A stretch of 64,000 bases of DNA from Planctomycetota bacterium (GCA_029259655.1 JAJDET010000010.1:1-64000); one strand, 5' to 3'. Shown: positions 23,991 through 33,126, counted from the first letter of the stretch. Program-made: numbers and translations. Notes: generated from the letters alone by a model not told the origin.

Positions 23991-25001
23991 TTACGACGAG
24001 TACTCGACCTCGGCGCGGAAGGTCGCGGTGCCCTCGAATTCCTGGGTCTGCTCCACGGAGAATTCCATGTCGGGAATCTCCTGCGACACGTCCGTCGCGT
24101 AGCTGAAGTCGCCCTCGAGCTCGAAGCCCGCGAAGTGGCCCGAGGCGAGGTTCCACAGGAGCTGACCCTCGAGGTCGAAGCCGATGCGGATCTCCTGCGA
24201 CATGCTGCCGGATCCGTAGGGCGTGTCGAAGTCCGCGTCCATGTCGGCGCCGGTCTCCGCTATGGCCTTGATCTCGATGACGGCGATCCGGACGCCGCCT
24301 TCCTCGCGGATCTCGGCGAGCTTGCAGGTGACCTCGCCGTCGAGGTTGTCGTCGATCTGGTCGGAGATCTCGTCGTCGTCGCCCTCTTCCTCGTCTTCGC
24401 CGAGGATATGCAGGTCCCCACCGGGGTCGAGCATCTGGTCGAACGCCTCGATGTCCACGTCCCAGGAGTCGCCGCGAGAGACGGCTCCGGACGGGAGGAA
24501 TCCCCTGAAGTCGATGTCGCACACGAGATCCTCGAGCAGATCCTCGTCGCCGTCCTCGTCCTCGAACTCGACGATGAACTCCTCTTCATCGTCGTCCCAG
24601 GTGAAGACCACGGTCATGCCCTCGAGGTCGCTCGCTCCGTCCGACTCGTCGGAGTTGTCTCCCTCGGGGCCGGAGTACTCGGTGGACTCCGTCTGGGTGA
24701 TCTCATCGAAGGTCCTGCGCAGCTTGCGGATCCGCCCGTCTCCGACCTCCTGGATCTCGTCCTTGAAGACGATCCTCTGCTCCCGAACGAGCGTCAGGTC
24801 GACGTCCACGTCCGGCATCTCCATCTCCTCGTCGCCCCGGGAACCGGAACCGGACTGTTCGGCGAGCTCGAGCTCGGTCTCCTGGGTGAAGACGAACGTG
24901 AACGCGAGGCCTTCGCTGGGACGGAAGGAGATCTCTTCTTCCGCGCGAGGGGTGGCGAATGCGGCCAGAAGCGGGAGGGTGGCGAGGAGCTGCTTGTTCA
25001 T
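23991..25001 (-). CDS. Exported highly acidic protein of unknown function
   Basis: This 336-aa protein has a signal peptide (MNKQLLATLPLLAAFATPRA). The mature part is extremely acidic, with clusters such as WDDDEEEFIVEFEDEDGDED and GEDEEEGDDDEISDQIDD and few lysines. Segments such as DSWDVDIEAFDQML and VRIAVIEIKAIAETG look like beta-rich repeated domains. No enzyme motif is seen. The acid-rich loops could bind calcium or other cations in the periplasm; this is a guess. It stands alone between the selenoprotein candidate (30 bp) and DUF2270 (135-bp gap holding only small GC-rich hairpins). Confidence 0.7.
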   Translation of the reverse strand: MNKQLLATLPLLAAFATPRAEEEISFRPSEGLAFTFVFTQETELELAEQSGSGSRGDEEMEMPDVDVDLTLVREQRIVFKDEIQEVGDGRIRKLRRTFDEITQTESTEYSGPEGDNSDESDGASDLEGMTVVFTWDDDEEEFIVEFEDEDGDEDLLEDLVCDIDFRGFLPSGAVSRGDSWDVDIEAFDQMLDPGGDLHILGEDEEEGDDDEISDQIDDNLDGEVTCKLAEIREEGGVRIAVIEIKAIAETGADMDADFDTPYGSGSMSQEIRIGFDLEGQLLWNLASGHFAGFELEGDFSYATDVSQEIPDMEFSVEQTQEFEGTATFRAEVEYSS

Positions 25002-25136
25002 GGTTCGAGGGTTTCTGGAGCCGGAGGGTGACTGGGCATTTTGCCCGAAGCCGGGCCCTTCCGCGGTACGAGAACGGTTTTCCGGCCGCCGGAAGAAGGG
25101 GCACCCCGAACCGAAGCGAACCCGGTAGCGGCCGCG

Positions 25137-25853
25137 TCAGCGGTCGATGATGGGCTGCTCTTCCGTTTCGCTGCGCGTCCCGACCCAGTAGTCGAGCTCG
25201 CTGCGCGCGGCCCGCGGTCCCAGGATCATGATCCCGATGACGGCCAGCAGGAAGCCGCCGAGGTAGGCCAGAGGAGTCCACCAGGGCAGGATTCCCATCG
25301 CCAGCCGCTCCTGCAGATCCGCGATCTCCTGGATCGGCCGGGGGTGGGTCATGATCTTGAGGCTCCATGCCAGGAGCAGCACGAAGTAGATGGCCCAGTA
25401 GTTCCGCCGCAGTCGCATCCGGAGCGCCTCCAGGCGCCCGATCCGGAACCGCGGGTGGAACATGTCCTCGGCCATGAGGTGGCCCCAGGCGGTCTCCGGG
25501 CTGGTCGGATCCCGACGCAGGATCGGCCCGTAGAAGTTCTCCTCGATCAGCCGCACGCGCGAGCGCCACATGTGCGCGAACCGGAAGCGCCGCGCCTCGA
25601 ACCCGAGGAAGACCGTGATGAGGAGGAGTCCGAGGAGCAGGGTCCAGTGGGAGTGCGTCGGGTCGTTGAACGAGAACGAGAGCAGTCCGGCCGTCGTGAT
25701 GACGGCCCAGTTCGTCGTGTTGTCGAGGCGCAGTCGCCACGAGTTCGAGCGGTAGAGCTCGCCGCGGTACAGGTGCACCATGGCGGCGATGTATTCCGAA
25801 CGCGAGAGCGGAATGCTCTCGTAGTCGACGCCGTTCGGAGCTTTCTCGGCCAT
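25137..25853 (-). CDS. DUF2270 family integral membrane protein
   Basis: This 238-aa protein starts at ATG 25853. YIAAMVHLYRGELYRSNSWRLRLD, TTNWAVITTAGLLSF and RFRFAHMWRSRVRLIEENFY are the conserved core of DUF2270. There are about four membrane segments in two pairs (around residues 50-85 and 150-205). The function of the family is unknown. It lies 39 bases after the CPXCG gene and may share its transcript. Confidence 0.88.
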   Translation of the reverse strand: MAEKAPNGVDYESIPLSRSEYIAAMVHLYRGELYRSNSWRLRLDNTTNWAVITTAGLLSFSFNDPTHSHWTLLLGLLLITVFLGFEARRFRFAHMWRSRVRLIEENFYGPILRRDPTSPETAWGHLMAEDMFHPRFRIGRLEALRMRLRRNYWAIYFVLLLAWSLKIMTHPRPIQEIADLQERLAMGILPWWTPLAYLGGFLLAVIGIMILGPRAARSELDYWVGTRSETEEQPIIDR

Positions 25854-25892
25854 CTGCCCGGATTCTCCAGGGCGGAGACGGCCGAGTAAAGG

Positions 25893-26075
25893 CTACTCCG
25901 GTGTGCTCTCGAGCGTAGCCGTGCCATCGGCCGCCAGCCGCACGCGAAGGACGTGCGGCCGGCAGCACACGGGGCAGTCCTCGACATACTCCTGCCCATC
26001 GCCCTCGGAGGGATCGACGGTGACCACGATCTCCTCGCCGCAGGAGTCGCAGACGTAGTCCGCTTCGATCAGCAA
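25893..26075 (-). CDS. CPXCG-motif cysteine-rich small protein
   Basis: This 60-aa protein has CDSCGEE and DCPVCCRPH, a four-cysteine zinc-ribbon pattern of the CPXCG family, and is of normal family length. The start is TTG 26075, four bases after the stop of the secreted gene upstream. No nearer ATG exists and this start matches the usual family N-terminus. Function unknown. Confidence 0.85.
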   Translation of the reverse strand: MLIEADYVCDSCGEEIVVTVDPSEGDGQEYVEDCPVCCRPHVLRVRLAADGTATLESTPE

Positions 26076-26079
26076 GGGG

Positions 26080-27093
26080 TCAGATGACGAGCATCACCTC
26101 CTGGGCGTTGCTCGGAGTGTCCACGTCTCCGGTTACGGGTACCGGAATCGTGACGTAGGCGTGGTGCAGGACGAACCCGACGAGCGCAGGATCGGTCCCC
26201 GGCGGTACGTCGAGCTCCGCGAACGAATTCCCCTGGGCGTCGAGGGACCCGAAGAACTCCACGAAGACCGGGTTGAACGGGTGCTGGACCGTGAAGCTCG
26301 TGTAGGAGTCGGCGTTGAGCGGGAGGTTCATCCCGTTCGCGAGCGTGATCCCGGGAACCGTCCCGGAGGTCGTCCCGAAGATCCAGTAGAACTTGCCCGC
26401 CTCGGCAGCTCCTCCGGCGAGGGTGAACTTCTGCTTGCCCCCGGCGGACATCGAGATCGACGTCACGTCGCGGTTCAGCAGATCGCACCCGGAGCTCGCG
26501 ATGCGGTAGGTGACCTCGAAGACCCAGTTGCCCGAGACGCCCTGGCTGCACGCGTCGACCCAGGTCCCGTTCGTGAACTTGATGAGGTTGGCGCCGGGCG
26601 TGCAGCCACCGCCGGCGATGATCACGCTGGGGGCGAAGATGTTGTTCGCATTGGCATTGGCGAACAAGAGCGATGTGCTGAAGGGGCCGCTGGCGATCGT
26701 CTTGTTTCCGGGGATGAACTCGAGGTCGAACTCGTTGATGACGCCGGAAGTCATGACCGGCCCCGCGAGGTCGAACTGGGGTGCACCGGGGTTGGGGAGG
26801 CCGCCGGAGTAGATCCGGAGCGCTCCCTCGAGTTGCGCCGGTGGGAGTCCGATCGACGCGCCCCACCCGATCCGGACCTTCAGGATCTCGATCGGGTAGT
26901 GCTCCGGAGGAGCGGTGAAGACGGCGCCGGCCTCCTCACCGATTGCGAAGCAAGGGCAGGCGAGCTGCTGACCTGCCGGATTCCAGTGGCGCAAGGCGTC
27001 CGGCTGTTCCGGACACGTCTGTGCACCGGCGTATCCGGCGGTGGTGATCGACAGGGAGAGGACGAAGAGCGCGCTGCGGAAGCGAAGCGACAT
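26080..27093 (-). CDS. Secreted protein of unknown function, planctomycete style
   Basis: This 337-aa protein begins with a signal peptide (SLRFRSALFVLSLSITTAGYAGA then Q). ATG 27093 is chosen over an upstream frame because GGAGG lies just before it. The mature protein is rich in Gly, Asn and Pro with four or more cysteines (TCPEQP, CPCFAIG, GGGCTPG, CSQG), and looks like a beta-sandwich surface or exported protein. No enzyme motif is seen. The last residues (AQEVMLVI) overlap no neighbour; the CPXCG gene follows four bases later, possibly co-transcribed. Confidence 0.75.
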   Translation of the reverse strand: MSLRFRSALFVLSLSITTAGYAGAQTCPEQPDALRHWNPAGQQLACPCFAIGEEAGAVFTAPPEHYPIEILKVRIGWGASIGLPPAQLEGALRIYSGGLPNPGAPQFDLAGPVMTSGVINEFDLEFIPGNKTIASGPFSTSLLFANANANNIFAPSVIIAGGGCTPGANLIKFTNGTWVDACSQGVSGNWVFEVTYRIASSGCDLLNRDVTSISMSAGGKQKFTLAGGAAEAGKFYWIFGTTSGTVPGITLANGMNLPLNADSYTSFTVQHPFNPVFVEFFGSLDAQGNSFAELDVPPGTDPALVGFVLHHAYVTIPVPVTGDVDTPSNAQEVMLVI

Positions 27094-27164
27094 GTTTCCT
27101 CCGGAGTGATGGGTGTCGAGCACAGGCATGCTAGACGGTCCAAGTGCCCTGTCAATGAGAGCAG

Positions 27165-27241
27165 TGGTGGGCCCTGCAGGACTCGAACCTGCGACCGAGC
27201 GATTATGAGTCGCCTGCTCTGACCGACTGAGCTAAGGGCCC
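27165..27241 (-). tRNA. tRNA-Ile(CAU), lysidine-modified type
   Basis: The minus-strand sequence folds as a full tRNA with acceptor GGGCCC pairing GGGCCC, encoded CCA end (27165-27167) and anticodon CAT at 27207-27205. The anticodon-arm sequence GCGACTCATAATCGC and the D and T arms match E. coli ileX/ileY (tRNA-Ile2) nearly base for base, not initiator or elongator tRNA-Met. The anticodon C would be converted to lysidine by TilS to read AUA. Confidence 0.92.
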
Positions 27242-27276
27242 GCCGCGGTCATCGTCGCCTCGGCTCGGAACGCGCG

Positions 27277-27534
27277 TCAAGCGCGGCGTCGGCAGCGCGG
27301 CGACGCGTGGCTCAGGAGTCGCCTCGTGAGCACGTTCGCGGCCTCGTCGAAGCTGCGCTCGGTGGTCGAGCACGAGCGTGAAGACATGGGCTGCCCCATG
27401 ACGAGCTCGTCGTTCGCGCACTCCATGTCGAGGAAGATCGAATCCGTGGCCCGCGGCCGTGAGTCGGCCGATCGAGCGGGGCCGTCGATCCGGAGGCTCT
27501 CTCCACGTCCGGCCTTTTCGCAGCCGGGACGCAA
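27277..27534 (-). CDS. Possible small gene upstream of the tRNA
   Basis: The 483-bp gap 27242-27724 holds only this minus-strand frame as a candidate. From ATG 27423 the codons end almost always in G or C, which looks coding. It reads MECANDELVMGQPM then CSTTERSFDEAANVLTRRLL, and is 49 aa from that ATG (up to 85 aa from a TTG). No Shine-Dalgarno box is clear and I do not recognise it. It may be a remnant of a degraded gene. The rest of the gap shows nothing recognisable. Confidence 0.3.
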   Translation of the reverse strand: MRPGCEKAGRGESLRIDGPARSADSRPRATDSIFLDMECANDELVMGQPMSSRSCSTTERSFDEAANVLTRRLLSHASPRCRRRA

Positions 27535-27724
27535 CCGATCGCCCTCTCGACCGGTCCCGGGAGGAAGGGTGGGGGCCGGTGGGTCCGGCGGAATGCGGAC
27601 TCAACCCCGTCCCCACCAAGGTCTTGGACGTCCTCGCCTGAAAAACCGCCTATGGGAACCGCGCCCCGATCGTTGACCGTTCGTTGCCGACCCCGGAACG
27701 GTGCGCCATGGAGACGATCCAGCA

Positions 27725-28237
27725 TTGAGCGAGACGAGGTTCATTCGCGAGGCCCTCGGGCGGCACGAGCGGGAGCTCGTCGCCTACGCGCTCCGCCTGA
27801 CCGGCGATCTCGACCGGGCCCGCGACGTGGTCCAGGACACCTTCCTGGAGCTGTGCGAGAGACCGCGCGCGGAGGTCGAGCCGAAGCTCGCCGCCTGGCT
27901 CTTCACCGTCTGCCGCAACCGCGCGCTCGACGCTCTCGAGAAGGAGGGCCGCATGGGGCCGATCACCGATGACCGAGGGACGGGCTCGACCGGGACCGAC
28001 CCGGCGCGCCGGCTCGAAGAGGAAGACACGTCCGCGCGGATCCTGCACGAGCTCGGGGAGCTCCCCGAGCGCGAGCGCGAGGTCCTGCGCCTGAAGTTCC
28101 ACAACGGTTTCGCCTACCGCGAGATCGCCGACATCACCGGCCTCTCCGTGGCGAACGTCGGCTACCTGATGCACTGCGGCCTGAAGACGCTCCGGTCGCG
28201 ACTCGCGCCCCTGCGGCGCATGGAGGTGGGCTCGTGA
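27725..28237 (+). CDS. ECF-type sigma-70 family factor
   Basis: This 170-aa protein has an ECF sigma region 2 (LVAYALRLTGDLDRARDVVQDTFL) and region 4 (LPEREREVLRLKFHNGFAYREIADITG). Start TTG 27725 is preferred because GGAG lies nine bases upstream; GTG 27701 gives eight extra residues. It overlaps the next gene by four bases. That gene starts with an anti-sigma-like N-terminus and membrane span, so it is probably this factor's regulator. Confidence 0.88.
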   Translation: MSETRFIREALGRHERELVAYALRLTGDLDRARDVVQDTFLELCERPRAEVEPKLAAWLFTVCRNRALDALEKEGRMGPITDDRGTGSTGTDPARRLEEEDTSARILHELGELPEREREVLRLKFHNGFAYREIADITGLSVANVGYLMHCGLKTLRSRLAPLRRMEVGS

Positions 28238-30357
28238 AGATCCCCCAGGACGGACGGCAAGAGGACCCGCGCCTGACGACCTACGCGCTCGGCGAGCTCG
28301 AGGCGGTTGAAGCGGCCGTGGTCGAGGCCGAGCTCGCGGCGAGCGAGGACGGCGCGCGCGAGGTGGCGGCGATCCGCGCGGTGGCTCGGGAGCTGGAAGA
28401 GGCGCTGGCGGAGACTCCGGCGGAGGGCCTGAGCACGGCGCAGAAGATGGCGATCCTGGGCAACGACCAGGAGCAAAGAAGACGCGACCCAGCTCAATCG
28501 TCGAGGAGGCCGTGGCGCGGGGTGATGAAGGTGAGCAGCCTGGCAGCAGCGCTGACCATCACAACGCTCTCCGCGATGTGGGTGACCGAATCTGGGCCCT
28601 TCCGAGACACGGGGGTTTCTCCATTCATGTACGAAGTCGGCGGCGGATCCTCTTGGTCGTGGTTCGCCAGCGAAGAGACCCGGTCCCCAGACCCGAGTGT
28701 TCGCGAAGAGCTCCAGGGATTGGGCTACCTCGGGGACAGCGAGAGCTCGTCGCTCCGAGCGCTCGGGTACATGGATGGGGTGTCCGTCATCGACCTCAAC
28801 GGTTTCGGTGCGGGAACAGGCTCCGCGGATCCGCTAGCCCCCGTCCGCCAACCCACGCCGGGCCTGGGCGAGGAAGGCCGCCCCGACACCGAGGCCTACG
28901 ACTCCATCCGCGAGAACGAGTTCCGCTCCGTCGCGCAGCACCCGCTCTCGACCTTCTCGATCGACGTCGACACGGCGTCCTACGCGAACGTGCGGCGCTT
29001 CCTCTCCGAGGATCGCCTGCCGCCGGCCGACGCCGTACGGATCGAAGAGCTCCTGAACTACTTCCGCTACGACTACCGCCCCCCCACCGGCGGCGATCCG
29101 TTCTCGATCGACGTCGAGGTGGCGAGCGCGCCCTGGAAGCCGGAGCACCGGCTCGTGCGCATCGGCCTCCAGGGCATGGAGATCCCCGTCGCCGACCGCC
29201 GGCCGAGCAACCTCGTGTTCCTGCTCGACGTCTCGGGGTCGATGGACAGCCCGATGAAGCTGCCGCTCGTGAAAAAGGGCATGCGGCTCCTGATCGACCA
29301 GCTCGACGGGCGCGACAACGTCGCGATCGTCGTCTACGCCGGCGCGGCGGGAATGGTCCTGCCCTCGACGACCTGCGCCAACCGGCCGGCGATCCTCGGG
29401 GCGCTCGAGCTCCTGAGCGCAGGCGGCTCGACGAACGGCGGGCAGGGCATCCAGCTCGCCTACCGGACGGCCCGCGCGGGCTTCATCGAGGGCGGCATCA
29501 ACCGCGTGATCCTGTGCACCGACGGCGACTTCAACGTCGGCACGTCCAGCGAGGGCGAGCTCGTGCGCATGATCGAGGAGGAGGCGCGCTCGGGTGTGTT
29601 CCTCTCCGTGCTCGGTTTCGGGAGCGGGAACCTGAAGGACTCCACGATGGAGAAGCTCGCCGACCGCGGCAACGGCAACTACGCCTACGTCGACTCGCTG
29701 CGCGAGGCCAGGAAGGTTCTCGTCGAGGAGATGGGCGGCACGCTCATCACGATCGCGAAGGACGTCAAGGTCCAGGTCGAGTTCAACCCCGCCGAGGTCT
29801 CGTCGTACCGACTGATCGGTTACGAGAACCGGCTGCTCGCCGCCGAGGACTTCAACGACGACGAGGTGGATGCCGGAGAGATCGGCGCAGGGCACTCGGT
29901 CACGGCGCTCTACGAGGTCGTGCCGACCGGCGTCGCCAGCGAGGTGCGCGACGTCGACCCTCTCAAGTACCAGGATCCGTCGCGCGCGGGCGCGGCGTCC
30001 GGATCCGGCGAGCTCCTCACGGTCAAGCTGCGCTACAAGGAGCCCGACGGCGACACGAGCCGCCTGATCGAGATGCCGCTGGTCGACGCCGGGATCGGCT
30101 TCGACGCGGCGAGCGACGACTTCCGCTTCGCCGCGGGCGTGGCGGGCTTCGGGATGCTCCTGCGCGGCTCGAAGCACGCAGGCGGCGCCACGATGCGGGA
30201 GGTCCACCGCTGGGCGCGCGAGGCCATCGGGCCGGACAGCGGCGGCTACCGGATCGAGTTCCTGGAGCTGGTGTCGCGCTCGTCGCGCCTGATGCCGGAC
30301 GAGCTGAGAGACGAGTTCGAGGCCCTGGGCTACCTCGACCTCGAGAACGAGGAGTGA
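28234..30357 (+). CDS. YfbK-like von Willebrand type A domain protein with anti-sigma-like N-terminus
   Basis: This 707-aa protein starts at GTG 28234 with GGAGGT six bases before it. Residues 1-85 are acidic and helical (DPRLTTYALGELEAVEAA, an anti-sigma-type opening), then a membrane span at about 97-115. The periplasmic part has a YfbK domain (STFSIDVDTASYANVRRFL), a vWA domain with MIDAS DVSGS at 332 and a DUF3520-like C-terminus. The motif EEL..LGYL occurs at about residues 161-173, again as LRALGYMDG, and near the C-terminus (FEALGYLDLENEE). E. coli YfbK has 575 residues. It is coupled to the sigma factor, so it may sense envelope state. Confidence 0.88.
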   Translation: MKIPQDGRQEDPRLTTYALGELEAVEAAVVEAELAASEDGAREVAAIRAVARELEEALAETPAEGLSTAQKMAILGNDQEQRRRDPAQSSRRPWRGVMKVSSLAAALTITTLSAMWVTESGPFRDTGVSPFMYEVGGGSSWSWFASEETRSPDPSVREELQGLGYLGDSESSSLRALGYMDGVSVIDLNGFGAGTGSADPLAPVRQPTPGLGEEGRPDTEAYDSIRENEFRSVAQHPLSTFSIDVDTASYANVRRFLSEDRLPPADAVRIEELLNYFRYDYRPPTGGDPFSIDVEVASAPWKPEHRLVRIGLQGMEIPVADRRPSNLVFLLDVSGSMDSPMKLPLVKKGMRLLIDQLDGRDNVAIVVYAGAAGMVLPSTTCANRPAILGALELLSAGGSTNGGQGIQLAYRTARAGFIEGGINRVILCTDGDFNVGTSSEGELVRMIEEEARSGVFLSVLGFGSGNLKDSTMEKLADRGNGNYAYVDSLREARKVLVEEMGGTLITIAKDVKVQVEFNPAEVSSYRLIGYENRLLAAEDFNDDEVDAGEIGAGHSVTALYEVVPTGVASEVRDVDPLKYQDPSRAGAASGSGELLTVKLRYKEPDGDTSRLIEMPLVDAGIGFDAASDDFRFAAGVAGFGMLLRGSKHAGGATMREVHRWAREAIGPDSGGYRIEFLELVSRSSRLMPDELRDEFEALGYLDLENEE

Positions 30358-30495
30358 GTCGGAACGCCCGGCGCCCGCGGCGCCAGGCTGGCCCCGCTCT
30401 CTCGGGGGAAAAAGTCCTGCAATGTCGGACGCGAAGTCGCGCAAGGGGGCCGTCCCGCGGGACAATCGGAGCTCTCTCACCGAAGAGGAACCCCA

Positions 30496-32181
30496 ATGCG
30501 CGCCCCCGCCCTGTCTCTCGCCATCGCCCTCACCGTCTCCGGAGCGCCCGCGCTCGCCGGGGACCTCACGCTCGACACCGACGCCATCGACGCCGTGTTC
30601 GCGCGCTACGACCACGACGACGGTCCGGGTTGCGCGCTCGGGATCATCCACGACGGCGAGCTGGTCGTCGCACGGGGCTACGGGATGGCGAGCCTCGAAC
30701 ACGGGATCCCGAACGGACCGCGGAGCGTGTTCCGGATCGGTTCGACGGCGAAGCAATTCACGGCCGCCTGCGCCGCGCTCGCCGAGCAGGAGGGGCACCT
30801 GTCGCTCGAGGACGACATCCGCGAGCACTTGCCGGAGATGCCGGACTACGGGGAGCCGATCACGATCCGGAACCTCCTGAACCACACGAGCGGGATCCGC
30901 GACTATCTCGGGCTCATGGGGCTCTCGGGCCTCCGGACGGAGGACTACTACGACGACGACGCGCTCGCGATGATCGCGCGCCAGCGCGAGCTCAACTTCG
31001 CACCCGGAACGCAGCACCTGTACAGCAACTCGGGCTACTTCCTGATCTCGGTGATCCTGCACCGGGCGACCGGTGTCTCGCTGGTCGCATTCGCGCGCAC
31101 GCGCATCTTCGAGCCGCTCGGCATGCGCGACACGCACTACCACGACTCGCACCGGATCATCGTCCCGCGTCGCTCCGAGGGCTACTCGCCGGGCCCGGAC
31201 GGTCGCTGGGAGATCGATCGCACCACGCTCCCGATGGTCGGCGACGGGGGCGTCTTCACGACCGTCGAGGACCTGCTCCTCTGGGACCGGAACTTCTACG
31301 AGCCCACGGTCGGCGGGGAAGCACTCCTCGAGGCACTGCACACGCAAGGAGTGCTCGACGACGGGAGCGAGCTCGACTACGCGCTGGGACTGGGCATCGA
31401 CACGTACCGCGGCCTGCGCGTCGTCGCGCACGGCGGCGCCTTCGTCGGCTATCGCGCGGAGATGATGCGCTTCCCCGACGAGCGCGTCTCGATCATCTGC
31501 CTCGGCAACACGAGCGCGATCAACCCGTCGGCTCTCTGCCGGGACGTGGCGGAGGTGATCCTCGCGGGTTCGTTCCTGGACGACGTGCCGACCCCCGTGT
31601 CGGCGGCCGCAGAGGCGCCCGCGGACCCGCGTGAGCCCTTCACGGGCGCGATCGAAGGGGACCTCTCGGGCGTGTACATGGGCGAGGCGGACGGGGCGAT
31701 CTTCGAGATCGAGACCGATCCGGGCGGTGTCCAGGTCGCGTCGGGCGGACGTGTGATGCGCCTCGTTGCGCTGACGGCGACCTCCTTCGCTCCCAAGGAC
31801 GCGCGGGTCCCGGGCGGCCTGACCTTCGAGCGCGCCACGGACGAGGTTCCCTGGACGGCGCACCTGGACAGGGGCAACGGCCCGCAGCGCCTGTCGCTCC
31901 ACATCCCGTGGGACAGCGCGTTCATGAGCATCGAGGACTACGCCGGCCGCTACTACTCGCCGGAGCTCGACGCCTGGTGGACGCTGGAGCCCACGGCCGT
32001 CGGGCTGACCCTCTCGGTCGCCGGTTCCCCGTGGGGCCCCGCGGCCCCGCTCGGCCTCGACCGGTTCGAGTCCGCCGCGGGCCAGATCGTCTTCGAGCGC
32101 GATCCGTTCCACGAGCTCACGGGCTTCCGCCTGCAATCAGGCCGTGTGCAGAACCTGCACTTCGCGCGCAAGAGCGACTGA
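30496..32181 (+). CDS. Beta-lactamase-like serine hydrolase (class C fold)
   Basis: This 561-aa exported enzyme has a signal peptide (MRAPALSLAIALTVSGAPALA). SxxK is S83-TAK, YSN begins at 176, and HGG occurs in VVAHGGAFVG, the three motifs of class C beta-lactamases and D-aminopeptidase/esterase relatives. The C-terminal 200 residues form an extra beta-rich domain. It probably hydrolyses peptides or esters in the periplasm; a true beta-lactam role is not shown. GAGGA lies before ATG 30496. The stop is one base from the stop of the threonine dehydratase on the other strand. Confidence 0.9.
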   Translation: MRAPALSLAIALTVSGAPALAGDLTLDTDAIDAVFARYDHDDGPGCALGIIHDGELVVARGYGMASLEHGIPNGPRSVFRIGSTAKQFTAACAALAEQEGHLSLEDDIREHLPEMPDYGEPITIRNLLNHTSGIRDYLGLMGLSGLRTEDYYDDDALAMIARQRELNFAPGTQHLYSNSGYFLISVILHRATGVSLVAFARTRIFEPLGMRDTHYHDSHRIIVPRRSEGYSPGPDGRWEIDRTTLPMVGDGGVFTTVEDLLLWDRNFYEPTVGGEALLEALHTQGVLDDGSELDYALGLGIDTYRGLRVVAHGGAFVGYRAEMMRFPDERVSIICLGNTSAINPSALCRDVAEVILAGSFLDDVPTPVSAAAEAPADPREPFTGAIEGDLSGVYMGEADGAIFEIETDPGGVQVASGGRVMRLVALTATSFAPKDARVPGGLTFERATDEVPWTAHLDRGNGPQRLSLHIPWDSAFMSIEDYAGRYYSPELDAWWTLEPTAVGLTLSVAGSPWGPAAPLGLDRFESAAGQIVFERDPFHELTGFRLQSGRVQNLHFARKSD

Positions 32182-32182
32182 G

Positions 32183-33121
32183 CTAGACCAGGAGCTCCGC
32201 GAGGAGCCTCGCGTCCACGTTGCCGCCGGTCAGGAGCACGGCGACGCGCTCGCCCTCGACCTTCCCCTCGCGCAGCGCGGCGACGCCCAGGGCTCCGGCT
32301 CCCTCCACGATCAGCTTCTCGTGCAGCAGCGTGTCCCGCATGGCGGCGCGGATCGCGTCCTCGGAGACGGTGACGACGTCGTCGACGAGCGTCTCCGCGA
32401 GGCGGTAGTTCTCGGCACCCACGCCGCCCTCGACGCCGTCGGCGATCGTGGGGTCGCTCGCGAGGTGCACATGTGCGCGGCCATCGCGGCGCGAGAGCCA
32501 GAGCCCCGCCGACGCCTCGGGATTGACGGCCACGACGCGCGTCGACGGCGCGAGCCGACGACAGACTGCGCCGACGCCGACGACCAGACCACCGCCCCCC
32601 GTCGGGACGACGACCGCGTCGAGCTCCGGGCCGTCTTCGAGGACCTCGAGCATCGTGGTCCCGCCGTTGCCGGCGGCGACGTGCGCGTCCTCGAAGGCCG
32701 ACACGAAGCGTCCCGCGAAGCGTCCCTCCTCGAGCGCCCAGGCCTGGGCGTCGTCGAAGCCGTCGAAGGGCGCGGCGACGACCTCGGCGCCCCGCGCGCG
32801 GATCTTCTCGACCTTGTTCGCGGGGGCGACGCGCGGGACGACCACGGTGCACGCCAGCCCGAGCCGCGCCGCGGCGAAGGCCAGGGCCTGACCGTGATTT
32901 CCGGTCGAGACGGTGAAGACCTCCCCGCTCGCCGATTCGGCCAGCGCCGCCAGCGCGCCGCGCACCTTGAACGACCCCGTGACCTGGAGGTTCTCGGCCT
33001 TCAGGTCGACGCGCTTTCCGGTCTCGTCCGCCAGCCAGGCGCTCGCGAGGAGCGGAGTGCGCCGCACGTGCTCGGCGACGGCCGGACGGACGCGCTCGAC
33101 GAGCTCGAACGGGACCTCCAC
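32183..33121 (-). CDS. Threonine/serine dehydratase family PLP enzyme
   Basis: This 312-aa fold-type II PLP enzyme deaminates L-threonine or L-serine. The PLP lysine is K52 in GSFKVRGA, the substrate loop is STGNHGQA and the phosphate-binding loop is PTGGGGLVVG. There is no C-terminal ACT domain, so it is the catabolic or constitutive short form. GTG 33121 is chosen, five bases after the stop of the TPR lipoprotein; the longer frame is a shadow. A serine racemase is an alternative. Confidence 0.9.
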   Translation of the reverse strand: MEVPFELVERVRPAVAEHVRRTPLLASAWLADETGKRVDLKAENLQVTGSFKVRGALAALAESASGEVFTVSTGNHGQALAFAAARLGLACTVVVPRVAPANKVEKIRARGAEVVAAPFDGFDDAQAWALEEGRFAGRFVSAFEDAHVAAGNGGTTMLEVLEDGPELDAVVVPTGGGGLVVGVGAVCRRLAPSTRVVAVNPEASAGLWLSRRDGRAHVHLASDPTIADGVEGGVGAENYRLAETLVDDVVTVSEDAIRAAMRDTLLHEKLIVEGAGALGVAALREGKVEGERVAVLLTGGNVDARLLAELLV

Positions 33122-33126
33122 TGGGC

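Noticed and set aside
27165-27241. tRNA-Met (CAU) reading of the tRNA gene
   Set aside because: The body matches tRNA-Ile2 almost base for base, so the CAU anticodon is lysidine-modified Ile.
32179-32185. Convergent stops one base apart as a regulatory feature
   Set aside because: Simple tight packing; no hairpin or overlap to support regulation.
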